Positions 31,535-40,435 of a stretch of 40,435 nucleotides of DNA are shown in pieces. Both the position numbers and the translations under genes were made by a program. A model generated the notes under the pieces. The model did no database searches and was not told where the DNA came from. It was given only the letters and a program-made list of their open reading frames with translations. The DNA comes from Spirochaetales bacterium (GTDB lineage: Bacteria; Spirochaetota; Spirochaetia; Sphaerochaetales; Sphaerochaetaceae): NCBI GenBank assembly GCA_017470995.1, contig JAFUXI010000068.1:1-40435 (forward strand). Direction: 5' to 3'. How positions within the stretch are numbered: the stretch's first letter is position 1; every line of letters starts with the position of its first letter.

Positions 31535-33945
31535 AGTTCCTCCATGAAAATCTGCTTTCTGACCATATGGCAGCTTCCTGCAATATGGAACTTGCTGATT
31601 TCAGGACTGAATACAGTCTTGAAGATGTTCCTATCACCCTCTATTCTCACACTGAATACGCCGTCTGAGACTTCCGAAACATTATATCCAATTTCTTCTG
31701 CTCCAAGTCTGGACTTCAGTATTTCAAGAATCTGTGGATCCGATACCTCTGAAATCTCATACAGACAGCCCTTCATCTTGCTTGCAAGCGATATCTTCTT
31801 TCCGCTCTTTGCAACCGGAAGCACCTTCATAGCCTTGATTTCATAGCCTTCCGCAAGAGCATCATTGAGTTTTCCGATTGTGGTTTCATTGAGCTGGCTG
31901 ACAGGCAATTCACAAAGAAGAAGCTCGTTCTCTCCATGTACTCCCATGGTGATCGGGTTGAGGAATTCAAGTTTCGGCTTAGGATTAAATCCTTGTGTAA
32001 AAAGAACATCCAAGCCAGATCTCTGGAAAGCCATCTCGAACTGACGCATGACAGCTATATGGGAATTATAGACTGCCCTACCCGTTTTCCTATATGTAAA
32101 GACGGTCTGGACATACTCTGAAAGAGGCGGAATGGCGCGCTTTTGCTTATTTACGGCAAAATCCTCGTTCTCAGCCTTCACGACTTCCGTATACTTGTTG
32201 CACACGCCGCATCTGTGGTCGCATTCGGAGCTGCAGTTACCTGTCAGCTGGTGATCCCTAGCCTTCTCGTATTCTCGCTTCAGATAGGCCTTGGAGACAT
32301 TCATGGTAACGCTGTCCCAGGGAAGTTCCTCATCAAGGCTCCACTGCTTGGGCTCCGTATCATATCCAAGCTCCTCTATGGCCTGCTGCCAGAGATCCCA
32401 CTTGATATACTCATCCCATGCATCAAGGCGGCAACCCAGTTCATAGGCCTTGCGAATCAAAGCAGAACACTCATAGCTTCCGCGTGAAAGCAGACCCTCA
32501 AGGAACGATATCGAAGGCTCATGGTACGATACCTTTATTCCCGGAATTGCGGCCATGAGAGCCCTCTTTATGCTCCTCAGGTGCTCGGCACTCTGCTCCA
32601 TGCTCATCTGCCTGACCCACTGGTACGGAGTATGCGCCTTAGGTATGAAGGTACCGATATTGATGTTCATGTTGATCTTGGTTGCATTTCGTATGGCAAC
32701 AAGGAAATCAACCAGACTCTTTTCTTCGGTTTCTACATCAACGAAAGGAAGACCGACCATGAAGTAGAACTTCGCGAGCTTCCATCCCCTGCTTCTGGCT
32801 TCCTGAATTATAGGGATTATGTTCTCAAGCCGTACTTCCTTGTTGTTGGATCTCTGGTTCTCCAGAAGCGGAGTCTCTATGGCAAATGTAAGACCGCTCT
32901 TTCTTACTTCGGACAGCTGTTCCAGGATATTGAGACCGAATGTATTTACCCTAAGAGACGGAAGGGAGAACGAGATGTTGCGTTCCTTGTAGGTATCGTT
33001 CAGAGCCTTGATGAGTTTATCAAGCCCGGGATAGTCTCCGGATGAGAGAGATGAAAGCGTTATCTCCCTGTAGCCTGCCTGCTCGACGTTCTGGTCCACG
33101 AGATCGTAGACAGTATCGAGAGTCCTCTGCCTGAAGGGTTTGTAGTACTGACCCGCATGGCAGAACCGGCAGCCGTTGGGACATCCGCGCATTATCTCGA
33201 CTACACCGTGATCCTGAGCTGTCTCGAAGCTGGCGATAGCAAAGTGCTCGAGCCTGGGATGCTCTTCATCTGTTCCGAAAGTCGTATCCACTGCCCTGTT
33301 TGCCAGTTTCTTTCCAGGGTACCAGAGGCACGGGAACTCTTTGAGAGCTTCGATCCTTTCGCTTCTTGTTTTGTACTTTCCGATAGTTTTTATGATATTT
33401 GAGAGATCGGGCTCTGCCTCACCGATATGCACAAAATCAACGAATTCGGAAAACGGAAGCGGATTTGTCGAGGCAGGACCTCCGGCAAACACAACAGGAT
33501 CGGTTTCCTTTCTCTTTGATTTGTCCAATGCAATATGCCCGAGATCAAGGACCTGAAGGATGTTGGTTGCACAGAGCTCATAACCGATGGAAATTCCCAG
33601 ATAGTCCAGCTGGTTCAGCGGGAAATGCTCCTGCAGCGTATACAGGGGTATATTCCTGTCCCTGAGCATGTCTTCGAAGTCCGGGGCCACTGCAAAGACT
33701 CTGTCGCAGAATGCACCCTCGGTGCGGTTGATTATGTCATATAGAATACGGATGGCATTGTTGGCCATGCCTATCTCGTACAAGTCCGGAAAGCACATGG
33801 CGCATTTGACATAGCCATCTTCGTAATGCTTGCGGTTATATATGAATTCGCTTCCAAGGTATCTGGCAGGATTCTCTATTTCAAGAAAACCGTTTCCGAG
33901 CAACTTCTCCAGATCCTGAATTCTTCCAAAAGCATCTGTAGTCAT
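31531..33945 (-). CDS. radical SAM protein fused to a DUF2344 domain (TIGR03960-TIGR03936 fusion)
   Basis: The 804-residue protein has a B12-binding-like N-terminal region (residues 40-200). A radical-SAM core follows with the cluster motif CPNGCRFC (Cys255, Cys259, Cys262). A second cysteine cluster lies near residue 570 (CSSECDHRCGVC). From about residue 600 comes a DUF2344 domain (YRKTGRAVYNSHIAVMRQFEMAFQRSGL, FTQGFNPKPKLEF). In many bacteria the two parts are separate neighbouring genes. No substrate is established to my knowledge. It overlaps both neighbours by four bases. Confidence 0.9.
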   Translation of the reverse strand: MTTDAFGRIQDLEKLLGNGFLEIENPARYLGSEFIYNRKHYEDGYVKCAMCFPDLYEIGMANNAIRILYDIINRTEGAFCDRVFAVAPDFEDMLRDRNIPLYTLQEHFPLNQLDYLGISIGYELCATNILQVLDLGHIALDKSKRKETDPVVFAGGPASTNPLPFSEFVDFVHIGEAEPDLSNIIKTIGKYKTRSERIEALKEFPCLWYPGKKLANRAVDTTFGTDEEHPRLEHFAIASFETAQDHGVVEIMRGCPNGCRFCHAGQYYKPFRQRTLDTVYDLVDQNVEQAGYREITLSSLSSGDYPGLDKLIKALNDTYKERNISFSLPSLRVNTFGLNILEQLSEVRKSGLTFAIETPLLENQRSNNKEVRLENIIPIIQEARSRGWKLAKFYFMVGLPFVDVETEEKSLVDFLVAIRNATKINMNINIGTFIPKAHTPYQWVRQMSMEQSAEHLRSIKRALMAAIPGIKVSYHEPSISFLEGLLSRGSYECSALIRKAYELGCRLDAWDEYIKWDLWQQAIEELGYDTEPKQWSLDEELPWDSVTMNVSKAYLKREYEKARDHQLTGNCSSECDHRCGVCNKYTEVVKAENEDFAVNKQKRAIPPLSEYVQTVFTYRKTGRAVYNSHIAVMRQFEMAFQRSGLDVLFTQGFNPKPKLEFLNPITMGVHGENELLLCELPVSQLNETTIGKLNDALAEGYEIKAMKVLPVAKSGKKISLASKMKGCLYEISEVSDPQILEILKSRLGAEEIGYNVSEVSDGVFSVRIEGDRNIFKTVFSPEISKFHIAGSCHMVRKQIFMEEL

Positions 33946-34742
33946 TGAATCTTCTTCCTGAGCTCCTCGTCATCCGGATTCAGCCTGTAGGCCTGGGTCC
34001 AGTAGATGCGTGCATTGACCTTGTCGAACAGACTTTCAAGGATATTGCCTTTGATCTTCAGTATTGTCGACAGGCAGATATTGTCTGAGCTGTAATACTC
34101 GTTCACCATAAGTACATCGGTAAGCGAAAGGAACTTCTTAGCCACTGACTCGGTTATGGTTATTTCCGATGAAAACCTCGCAAGCAGAGTCAGGAAGCTG
34201 TCCATCTCCGACTCGTCCATGCCTGAATACCATGCAGTAAATACATCCAGGATGCGATCATCGGAAATCGGGGAATCGAGAATCATGGAAACGTATGTGA
34301 CGAAATCCACCTCCGTGGAGAGCTTCTTCAGCATTATTTCGGCATTTTCAAAGTCACCCTGAGCGACATATGCCTTATACAGGGTCATCCTTGCCTTGAG
34401 TCCGTCATCAATATTCAGAACCATTGTTGCAAGCCGATCAGAAGAATTTGTATCAAGGAAGATCGAAACTGCGAATTCCCTGCCCTGCGGATCCTTTCCG
34501 TCATCGGACAGAAGATAGATCAGCACGCTTTCCAGAGCATTCTCCTCCTGTCCGAGATTGATGAAAGACCTTGCCTGAAGAAGCAGATCGCTCTGGGACG
34601 GGGAGCTCATCTTCTCCACCTTCTCCACGACCTGGCGGTAGTTGCCCTTGTCGTAGAGCTTCTGGATATTCGTGCATGATGTTGTGACGATGATCAGAGC
34701 AAAAAGAAAAAGAGGGATAGCAACAAGCCTAAGTCTTCTCAT
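33942..34742 (-). CDS. lipoprotein with TPR-like repeats
   Basis: This encodes 266 residues from the ATG at 34742, which has GGGAGGG before it. The open frame reaches 34805, but that part overlaps the RNase P RNA. The signal RRLRLVAIPLFLFALIIVTTSC puts the lipid Cys near residue 23, with a relaxed lipobox. The mature protein is helical with weak tetratricopeptide character (YDKGNYRQVVEKVEKM at the start, ARIYWTQAYRLNPDDEELRKKI at the end). Function unknown. It starts about 30 bases after rnpB with no terminator between, so the two are probably on one transcript. Confidence 0.82.
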   Translation of the reverse strand: MRRLRLVAIPLFLFALIIVTTSCTNIQKLYDKGNYRQVVEKVEKMSSPSQSDLLLQARSFINLGQEENALESVLIYLLSDDGKDPQGREFAVSIFLDTNSSDRLATMVLNIDDGLKARMTLYKAYVAQGDFENAEIMLKKLSTEVDFVTYVSMILDSPISDDRILDVFTAWYSGMDESEMDSFLTLLARFSSEITITESVAKKFLSLTDVLMVNEYYSSDNICLSTILKIKGNILESLFDKVNARIYWTQAYRLNPDDEELRKKIQ

Positions 34743-34770
34743 TGCTTTCCCTCCCGTAATATTTAATATA

Positions 34771-35106
34771 GAAGGCCCTTCATAAGCCGAGTTCTGTTTA
34801 TGCAATCATCTATCTAGGACTGTCGTTACCGACAATCTCAAGCAGCCTACCCGCGTGTATCGGACGGACAATCCACACGCTTCTTGACCTTGCTCCTGAC
34901 GAGGTTTACCATGCGCCTCCCATTACTGGAAGACCGGTGGGCTCTTACCCCACCATTTCACCCTTACCCCTTGCGGGGCGGTATACTTTCTGTTGCACTC
35001 TCTGTAGCCTTACGGCTCCCGGACGTTATCCGGCGTCATGTCCTATGGAGCTCGGACTTTCCTCTCAGGCGGTCAAGCCGCCCGAGCGATTGCTTGAAGG
35101 ACCTCC
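34771..35106 (-). ncRNA. rnpB: RNase P RNA, bacterial class A
   Basis: This is the catalytic RNA that trims tRNA 5' ends. Read on the minus strand it shows GAGGAAAGTCCGAGC (35064-35050), CAACAGAAAGTATACCGCC, AAGGGTGAAATGGTG, GTAAGAGCCCACC and the near-terminal ACTCGGCTTAT, all in the standard order. The ends pair over about 12 bases to form P1, which sets the limits. The 5' end lies about 10 bases after the stop of the zinc-ribbon gene and no terminator follows the 3' end. Either a promoter overlaps that coding end (TAGAAT lies about seven bases upstream) or rnpB is cut from the long transcript. Confidence 0.95.
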
Positions 35107-35116
35107 GATTCTACAA

Positions 35117-35974
35117 TCAGATGTTGTCCAGATCGAAGTCCGAAGCGCCCATGAACTCGCCGCCCTCTGCGCCTTCGACTTCTTCCTCTTCCTTATCATC
35201 GGAAGCAGTATGCTTGGCATTCTCGTTCTCGAGATCCAGATACTCGTCGCTGTCTTCATAGAAAAGGACACGGCTGCAGTACGGGCAGAACTTGATTTCA
35301 TCATCCTCGTCCTCGCTGTTGGTGGAGAGTCTGACTTCGTTGACGTACTGTGCCGGAAGCAGCATATGACATCCGAGACAGACGATGTTGTGTACCGGAA
35401 CGATACCGATACCGCCCTTGTTGCGGATGATTCTCTCGAACTTGAAAAGCAGGTTCGGATCGAGATCCTTGGCAAGGACATCCCTCTTTGCCTTGACTTC
35501 GGCAAGCTGGGCTTCCTTTTCTGCGATTGCCTGATCCTTGACCTTGGTCTCTTCCTCGACGTCCTCTGTCTGCTGAGCCATAACACCTTCCTGGATCTCA
35601 AGTCTCTCCTCGAGGTCCTTCTGGAAGTTCTGCTTGGCAAGAAGCTGCTTTCTGTAGCTCTGCTCGGCATTCTTGGCCTCTTCGATCTCCTTCTGCAGGG
35701 TCTCGAACTCTCTGGCCTGAGTGATGGTCTCCATCATCTTCTCGCAGGTCTCCCTCTTCACGCCGGCCTCGTTGACCTTGTCGTGGATGTTCTGGATATC
35801 CTGCTTTATCTTCTCGCTGGTCTCATGCAGCTCAAGATACTTGATTCTTGTCTTCTGGAGAACGGCTTCCTTGACCTCAAGTGACTTCGGTATTTCCCTG
35901 ATCTCGTCTTCAATTCTGAACATCTCAGCCAAAACGACCTGAAGTTCGCTCAGTGTGCCATAGATTTTCTTCAT
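35117..35974 (-). CDS. C4-type zinc ribbon coiled-coil protein (DUF164/CdsZ-like)
   Basis: This encodes 285 residues: a long coiled coil (about residues 10-185) followed by a four-cysteine zinc ribbon, CLGCH near 200 and CPYC near 233, then an acidic tail of about 45 residues. The architecture is that of the widespread zf-RING_7/DUF164 proteins, which bind nucleic acid or act as adaptors; no enzyme activity is known to me. AGGAG lies before the ATG and 21 bases separate it from rpoD. Its place between rpoD and rnpB suggests a role in gene expression (inference). Confidence 0.88.
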   Translation of the reverse strand: MKKIYGTLSELQVVLAEMFRIEDEIREIPKSLEVKEAVLQKTRIKYLELHETSEKIKQDIQNIHDKVNEAGVKRETCEKMMETITQAREFETLQKEIEEAKNAEQSYRKQLLAKQNFQKDLEERLEIQEGVMAQQTEDVEEETKVKDQAIAEKEAQLAEVKAKRDVLAKDLDPNLLFKFERIIRNKGGIGIVPVHNIVCLGCHMLLPAQYVNEVRLSTNSEDEDDEIKFCPYCSRVLFYEDSDEYLDLENENAKHTASDDKEEEEVEGAEGGEFMGASDFDLDNI

Positions 35975-35995
35975 CTCTCTTCTCCTGTATATCCC

Positions 35996-38011
35996 TTAGA
36001 CATAATCCTTAAGCTTCTTGGCGCGCTTGGGGTGTCTGAGCCTTCTGAGCGCCTTGGCCTCAATCTGTCTGATTCTTTCACGGGTCACTTCAAAATACAA
36101 CCCAACTTCTTCCAGTGTCAATGAGTATCCGTCTTCCAGACCGAAACGAATCTTGAGAACTTCCTGCTCTCTCGGAGGCAGAGTCGCAAGAACCTCACGA
36201 AGCTGCTCCTGCAGAAGTGCGAATGATGTCTGCGTAGCAGGATTCTCGACGTCCTTGTCCTCGATGAAATCCGAAAGCAGGGAATCCTCTTCCTCTCCGA
36301 CAGGTGTCTCGAGGCTGATGGGCTCGCGAGCAACGTTCTTGACGGTCTTGACCTTGCTCTCCGGCCATCCGAGCTTCTGTGCAATCTCCTCATCGGTCGG
36401 TTCGCGTCCGAGAGTCTGCATGAGCATCCTGCTCTCACGCACGACCTTGTTGATCTGCTCGATCATATGCACGGGAACTCTGATCGTTCTGGCCTGATCG
36501 CTGATACTTCTCGTGATAGCCTGTCTGATCCACCATGTTGCATATGTCGAGAATTTGTAGCCCTTTCTGTACTCGAACTTCTCGACTGCCTTGATCAGTC
36601 CGATGTTGCCTTCCTGGATGAGGTCGAAGAAATGAAGTCCCCTGTTGGTGTACTTCTTGGCAATTGAAACTACAAGACGCAGGTTGGCCTGGATAAGGCG
36701 GTCCTTTGCGGTCTTTAGCATCTTCATGCCTCTCTTGATCTCCATGGCCTGGGCAAGGATGACATCGCTGCTGTCCTCGAACTCGAACTCGATCTTGCGG
36801 AGGCTGCGCACCGTTGTCTGATACTGGGAAATGAGGTCCTTGATCTCATCAAGCGCCATATTCAGCTTGGATTCAACGGCAAAGCGCTTGCTCTGTGTGA
36901 CCAGATCACGTGAGAGCTGTCTCACTTCCTTGTCGTTGGAAACCTGAAGCTTGTCCTCGAGGATCAGGCGGTTGTTCTTGAGTTCGTTGATATCGTGCTC
37001 GGCCGAGATGAACCTGTCTGTGAACATGGTGATCTCTTCCGGCTGGATCTCTATCTGGGAAAGCTTCTTCAGAAGGTTGGTCTTCTTCTTTACAAGCTCA
37101 TCGTTGTGGAGAACCTCTTCTCCTGAAGCGAACTTGTTCTGCTTGAGCTCATTGTAGTTCTTCAATGCACTCTGACATTCCTTGAGGCTTTCCTTGTAGA
37201 AGGTGCAGTAACGCTTCTGCTCGGTTATCAGCTCCTTCTGGTCCTTGGCATTGTAATCCTCTGCTTCCTCGTACTTGGTGTTGAGCTTCTCGAGAATCTG
37301 GGTGAAGGATGTAATCATGATACCGGACTGCTGGATCACGTTCTTGATGATCAGTGCGCCCTCTTCCATCTGCTTGGAAAGCTCGACTTCCTCATCAGCA
37401 GTCAGGAGGGTCTCCCTTCCGATCTCACGCAGATAAAGGCGGATAGGATCATCGGAGCTTGTCTCACCCTTGTCCGTACCGAGGACGCTGGGTCTGTTTC
37501 TGACTGCCTGCTCGACATCCTCATCGATGTTGGCCATAACCTCTGCGCCGGCACTCTCGGAGAAGTTCTCCCGGATGAAGCTCTTGGTGTAGGAATCCCT
37601 CTCATCGAGGTTTTCCTCGTCGTCCTCGTCTTCATCCTCGTCCTCGGACTCCTCTTCCTCAACCTTTTCCAGATCCTCGTCGGTAGGCTCGTCCATGAGG
37701 TCGATGGGATTATCTTCCAAAAGATCCTCATCATCCTCCGAAGCAAGAAGGTCATCCTCCTCGCCTTCATCCTCCATATCGGCGATTTCGTCGCTGGTAG
37801 GTTCATCGATGAAGTCCGATTCCTCTTCATCGGAGTTTTCAATCAGCAGGCCCTTTGAGCGCAGTTCATCCCTGAAGAATGCAATATCCTCCTCCGAGTC
37901 TACATGCTCCGACAAAAGATATTCATTGAGATCAGCAATGGTGAAAGAATTCTCGTTCTGTGCAGAATAGATCAGTTTCTGCAGTATTTCGCTTCTGTTC
38001 TCTTCGGTCAT
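35996..38011 (-). CDS. rpoD: RNA polymerase primary sigma factor
   Basis: This is the housekeeping sigma-70 (671 residues). A small region 1.1-like N-terminus is followed by a very acidic stretch (about residues 45-145). Region 1.2 ([28 protein letters not shown]) comes next, then a long non-conserved insert. Region 2 has [28 protein letters not shown] and the -10-reading [15 protein letters not shown]. Region 3 follows, and region 4 reads the -35 box with [30 protein letters not shown]. The start overlaps the dnaG stop by four bases, the classic dnaG-rpoD pair. Confidence 0.97.
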   Translation of the reverse strand: MTEENRSEILQKLIYSAQNENSFTIADLNEYLLSEHVDSEEDIAFFRDELRSKGLLIENSDEEESDFIDEPTSDEIADMEDEGEEDDLLASEDDEDLLEDNPIDLMDEPTDEDLEKVEEEESEDEDEDEDDEENLDERDSYTKSFIRENFSESAGAEVMANIDEDVEQAVRNRPSVLGTDKGETSSDDPIRLYLREIGRETLLTADEEVELSKQMEEGALIIKNVIQQSGIMITSFTQILEKLNTKYEEAEDYNAKDQKELITEQKRYCTFYKESLKECQSALKNYNELKQNKFASGEEVLHNDELVKKKTNLLKKLSQIEIQPEEITMFTDRFISAEHDINELKNNRLILEDKLQVSNDKEVRQLSRDLVTQSKRFAVESKLNMALDEIKDLISQYQTTVRSLRKIEFEFEDSSDVILAQAMEIKRGMKMLKTAKDRLIQANLRLVVSIAKKYTNRGLHFFDLIQEGNIGLIKAVEKFEYRKGYKFSTYATWWIRQAITRSISDQARTIRVPVHMIEQINKVVRESRMLMQTLGREPTDEEIAQKLGWPESKVKTVKNVAREPISLETPVGEEEDSLLSDFIEDKDVENPATQTSFALLQEQLREVLATLPPREQEVLKIRFGLEDGYSLTLEEVGLYFEVTRERIRQIEAKALRRLRHPKRAKKLKDYV

Positions 38012-39825
38012 TTCTGTTCCTTAAGTTCCATCTCGCCCTTCAGCTCAAGAATCTCCTTGTCAAGGGAGCTCTTTGTCTGAAGAAGATAGGTAAACTCCTG
38101 CTCATCCATCATGTCCATCTCTCCGCCTGAGAGCATCCGCTGCACTGCGCTTCTCCGTTTCTCCAGCTCTGCCAGCTTCAGCTGGTACACCGCATCCTCG
38201 AGAGTCTTGTGTACGTCCATGCGTTCATACATCTTGCTGGTGAAGGCCGCAGCGGCCAGATCCCTGAGCTCCGGTTCGTCTATCATCTGAAGCACCATGT
38301 CATCCGTCCTGAGTTCCTGTCTGCTCGCGTCTTCAAGCACTGTATACAGCTTTCGTGCTGCATCGTCGGTGAGATCGCCTGGTTTGATTTCATTGCGGAA
38401 CTTCTCGAACCTTGACCGGTTTCTTAACAGAATCAGCATTGCATTGAGCTGTGTTGAGACTTTAAGGGGGTTGTACTTTACTGTAACTGCTGCCGGAGCC
38501 TTTTCCTGCTGCAACGGCTCATCCGTGCCCTGTCTCTGATAATCGCTAAGCAACTGATCTTCTGATACCCGAAGCCTTTCGGATAGATTTCTGATGTATT
38601 CCTGACGCTCGATACTTGATGCCGTGGCGTCAAGATAGGGTTTAACCTCCTTCAAAACTGACGTTTTGCCTTTGGGCTGCCGTATATCATACAATTTTAA
38701 AGCCGAAGTTACAAGATAAGAAAAGCCAGGAGTTGAATTTACGCAACTATCGAGCAGTGCCTGAGGACCCTGCTTCTCAAGCATTTCCGAAGCATCCTTT
38801 GCGCCTTCGAGCTTCATCACAAAGCAAGGCAAGTCATTCTGCTGACAGAGAATAATGGCCTTACGCGTAGCCTCCTGGCCGGCGCTGTCAGAATCAAACA
38901 AGAGATAAATCTTGTCACAATAACGCTTTATCATCTTGATATGCTCCGGCGTCAGAGCAGTTCCGCATGTGGCGCAGCTGTAGTTGAGCCCTGCCTGATG
39001 AAGCGAGATGACGTCGAAATTGCCTTCGCAGATTATGAGCTGTTTCTTTTCCTTCAGAGCCGGGAGGCTTTCGTAGAATCCAAACAGGACGTTGCGTTTG
39101 CTGTAAAGCATCGTCTCCGGTGAGTTCTTGTACTTCGGAGCTTCGCTGAATCCGGACATATCCCTGCCGCTGAAAGCAACGCAATTTCCCTGCCAGGTAC
39201 GGATAGGAAACATGATCCTGTCCCTGAAGAACCCCTTTGAAAGGTCTCCCTTCTGGAAAAGCCCGCTCTCAAGGAGAAGATCGTCGGAATAGTTCTGCTT
39301 TGACAGCAGGTTGTGCAGGAATTCACCCTGTGCAGGCGCATAACCGATCTGGAAAGTCTCGCATGTTTCAGCAGTGATACCGCGTCTTGCGATATATTCG
39401 CGTGCATTCTGGGCAGTTGGACTCTTGAGGAGGTACTGATGAAGATAGCTGCAGAGCCGGTTGTACATGTCGGAAGTGGCATTCTTCTTGCTCTGGAGCT
39501 TCTTTTCCTCTTCACTCTCCTCCTTGAGTTCAACCCCTGCCTGCTTGGCTAGGATCTCGACGGCCTCCGGGAAAGAGACATGCTCGATTTCCTGAATGAA
39601 CTGGAAGAGGCCTCCACCCTTTCCGCAGGCAAAGCACTTGTAGAATCCGCCGTTTGAGGTGCCGGTGTCCATGACCGTGAATGATGGATTTTTGTCCTGA
39701 TGGAACGGACAGAGGCCCCAATAGCGATCTCCTCGGCGGGTAAGCCTGACATATGGAGAAACAACCTCACTCATGGTGAGACGGCTTTTTATGCTTTCAA
39801 TCACGGATTCGGAGTACTGTGCCAT
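38008..39825 (-). CDS. dnaG: DNA primase
   Basis: DnaG makes RNA primers at the replication fork. The 605-residue protein has the CHC2 zinc finger (Cys39, His42, Cys64, Cys67), the N-terminal catalytic domain, and the TOPRIM core with [17 protein letters not shown] and [13 protein letters not shown]-terminal DnaB-interaction region is predicted from about residue 430, with little similarity to distant homologues. AGGGG overlapping the stop of the upstream gene sets the start. rpoD follows with a four-base overlap. Confidence 0.96.
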   Translation of the reverse strand: MAQYSESVIESIKSRLTMSEVVSPYVRLTRRGDRYWGLCPFHQDKNPSFTVMDTGTSNGGFYKCFACGKGGGLFQFIQEIEHVSFPEAVEILAKQAGVELKEESEEEKKLQSKKNATSDMYNRLCSYLHQYLLKSPTAQNAREYIARRGITAETCETFQIGYAPAQGEFLHNLLSKQNYSDDLLLESGLFQKGDLSKGFFRDRIMFPIRTWQGNCVAFSGRDMSGFSEAPKYKNSPETMLYSKRNVLFGFYESLPALKEKKQLIICEGNFDVISLHQAGLNYSCATCGTALTPEHIKMIKRYCDKIYLLFDSDSAGQEATRKAIILCQQNDLPCFVMKLEGAKDASEMLEKQGPQALLDSCVNSTPGFSYLVTSALKLYDIRQPKGKTSVLKEVKPYLDATASSIERQEYIRNLSERLRVSEDQLLSDYQRQGTDEPLQQEKAPAAVTVKYNPLKVSTQLNAMLILLRNRSRFEKFRNEIKPGDLTDDAARKLYTVLEDASRQELRTDDMVLQMIDEPELRDLAAAAFTSKMYERMDVHKTLEDAVYQLKLAELEKRRSAVQRMLSGGEMDMMDEQEFTYLLQTKSSLDKEILELKGEMELKEQK

Positions 39826-39832
39826 CTTGCCC

Positions 39833-40273
39833 CTACATGATCACTACAGGTTCGTTCTCGAGCCTGACTCTCAGCTTAGCCTCTATTTCCTCTTTGGTGA
39901 AGAGTTTGCCCTTGTTCATTCCCGGGCAGGAACGGGCTTCCTCATCCCAGCACTGACGATCTTCCAGAACGTGGGCCCAAAACGGATAGGTAGAACACTG
40001 CTTGGGTCTGTTCTCATAGACTCTGCACTTGCCGTCCTGAAGAAAAATGCAGTCGTAGTTCTCCTTCTCCTGAAGGCTGATCATCTTGAACATACCCATG
40101 TCGACGATTCGGCACCATGTATCGATGAAGGCCTGTCTCTCCATCCCGAGTCCCGATGCCATCCGTTCTATATCCCCTTCACTCAGAAAGACATATCCCG
40201 GTTCACATCCGCAGCAGTAGCCACAGCCCTGACACTCGAATCTGAGACCTTCATCATAGAAGCAAGAACCCAT
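39833..40273 (-). CDS. YkgJ-family cysteine-cluster protein
   Basis: This encodes 146 residues from the ATG at 40273, preferred over the GTG at 40279 because AAGGGG lies just before it. The family pattern is a zinc- or iron-binding cysteine set: CQGCGYCCGCEPG near the N-terminus, CIFLQDGKCRVYENRPKQCSTYPFWA in the middle and a later CPG. The biochemical role of the family is not established. It lies seven bases before dnaG and probably heads the dnaG-rpoD unit. Confidence 0.9.
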   Translation of the reverse strand: MGSCFYDEGLRFECQGCGYCCGCEPGYVFLSEGDIERMASGLGMERQAFIDTWCRIVDMGMFKMISLQEKENYDCIFLQDGKCRVYENRPKQCSTYPFWAHVLEDRQCWDEEARSCPGMNKGKLFTKEEIEAKLRVRLENEPVVIM

Positions 40274-40305
40274 CTTCACCCCTTGAAATGCCTATATAGA
40301 CAACG

Positions 40306-40331
40306 AGGTCTTCCCCTTTCGAGGAAGACCT
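40306..40331 (-). terminator. hairpin between tRNA-Tyr and the YkgJ-like gene
   Basis: AGGTCTTCC at 40306-40314 pairs perfectly with GGAAGACCT at 40323-40331. On the minus strand it lies just past tRNA-Tyr but lacks a T-run, so it could be a weak terminator or a processing signal. A TATATA just downstream (40290-40295 region) may be a -10 box for the next gene. Confidence 0.45.
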
Positions 40332-40337
40332 ATGAAG

Positions 40338-40419
40338 TGGAGAGAGAAGGATTCGGACCTTCGAAGGCTGAGCCAACAGATTTACAGTCTGCCCCCTTTG
40401 ACCGCTCGGGAACCTCTCC
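40338..40419 (-). tRNA. tRNA-Tyr (anticodon GUA)
   Basis: Read on the minus strand: acceptor GGAGAGG with TCTCTCC, anticodon stem around CTGTAAA giving anticodon GTA, a long class II variable arm, T-arm GAAGG/CCTTC around TCCGAAT, discriminator A. It is 82 bases long and complete, with CCA not encoded. Confidence 0.94.
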
Positions 40420-40435
40420 ATATTAGCCACCTGTC

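Noticed and set aside
34937..35884. 315-codon plus-strand frame across rnpB and the zinc-ribbon gene
   Set aside because: Covers a certain structured RNA; the Leu-rich translation is the complement of an acidic coiled-coil gene.
1..40435. CRISPR array, insertion sequence or prophage
   Set aside because: No regularly spaced direct repeats, transposase, integrase or phage structural genes were seen on either strand.

Overview
The window reads as a stretch of spirochaete chromosome, probably from a Treponema/Sphaerochaeta-type lineage. This is inference: the PUR-family nucleic-acid-binding gene next to rnhB and an unusually short smc, the many lipoproteins with a relaxed lipobox, and the general protein flavour all point that way, but no rRNA gene is present to settle it. 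Nearly everything is conserved housekeeping DNA. There is no CRISPR array, transposase, integrase or phage gene. Layout, left half: a gene-free leader (1-438) that looks like a small transcription unit for a structured RNA; a small acidic unknown protein plus tsaD; tRNA-Gln and tRNA-Glu; an ABC-F protein, coaX, an inactive-looking M29 peptidase homologue and rpsU; a four-gene AT-rich cassette of exported beta-rich proteins (5897-9109), the one clearly accessory island; an orphan carbamate kinase; tRNA-Gly; PUR protein; divergent rnhB and smc; an RpiR-family regulator; and rpe-dtd-recA-scpA. Layout, right half: a lysine riboswitch followed by dapA-dapB-dapH-lysA-aminotransferase-deacetylase, which gives the acetyl branch of diaminopimelate/lysine synthesis with only the epimerase missing; scpB-rluB-cmk-rpsA-TPR protein-lipoprotein; then on the minus strand a phosphodiesterase-like protein, and one long unit read right to left: YkgJ-like protein, dnaG, rpoD, zinc-ribbon protein, RNase P RNA, TPR lipoprotein, radical-SAM fusion protein and mazG. 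tRNA-Tyr closes the window. The genes fit together as a replication, segregation and translation core: smc, scpA and scpB (all three condensin parts, in three transcription units), recA, rnhB, dnaG, rpoD, rnpB, rpsA, rpsU, rluB and tsaD. Three points deserve attention. First, five genes (the small gene at 439, rnhB, smc, rpiR, rpe) have a -10 box ending exactly six bases before the ATG, with no leader and no Shine-Dalgarno site; scpB is nearly the same. This predicts leaderless mRNAs for a set of mainly chromosome-maintenance genes. Second, the SMC protein is only about 933 residues long and I find no recognisable hinge domain at its centre. Third, the exported four-gene cassette resembles a subunit set for a surface structure but has no recognisable assembly machinery, and matches no family I know.
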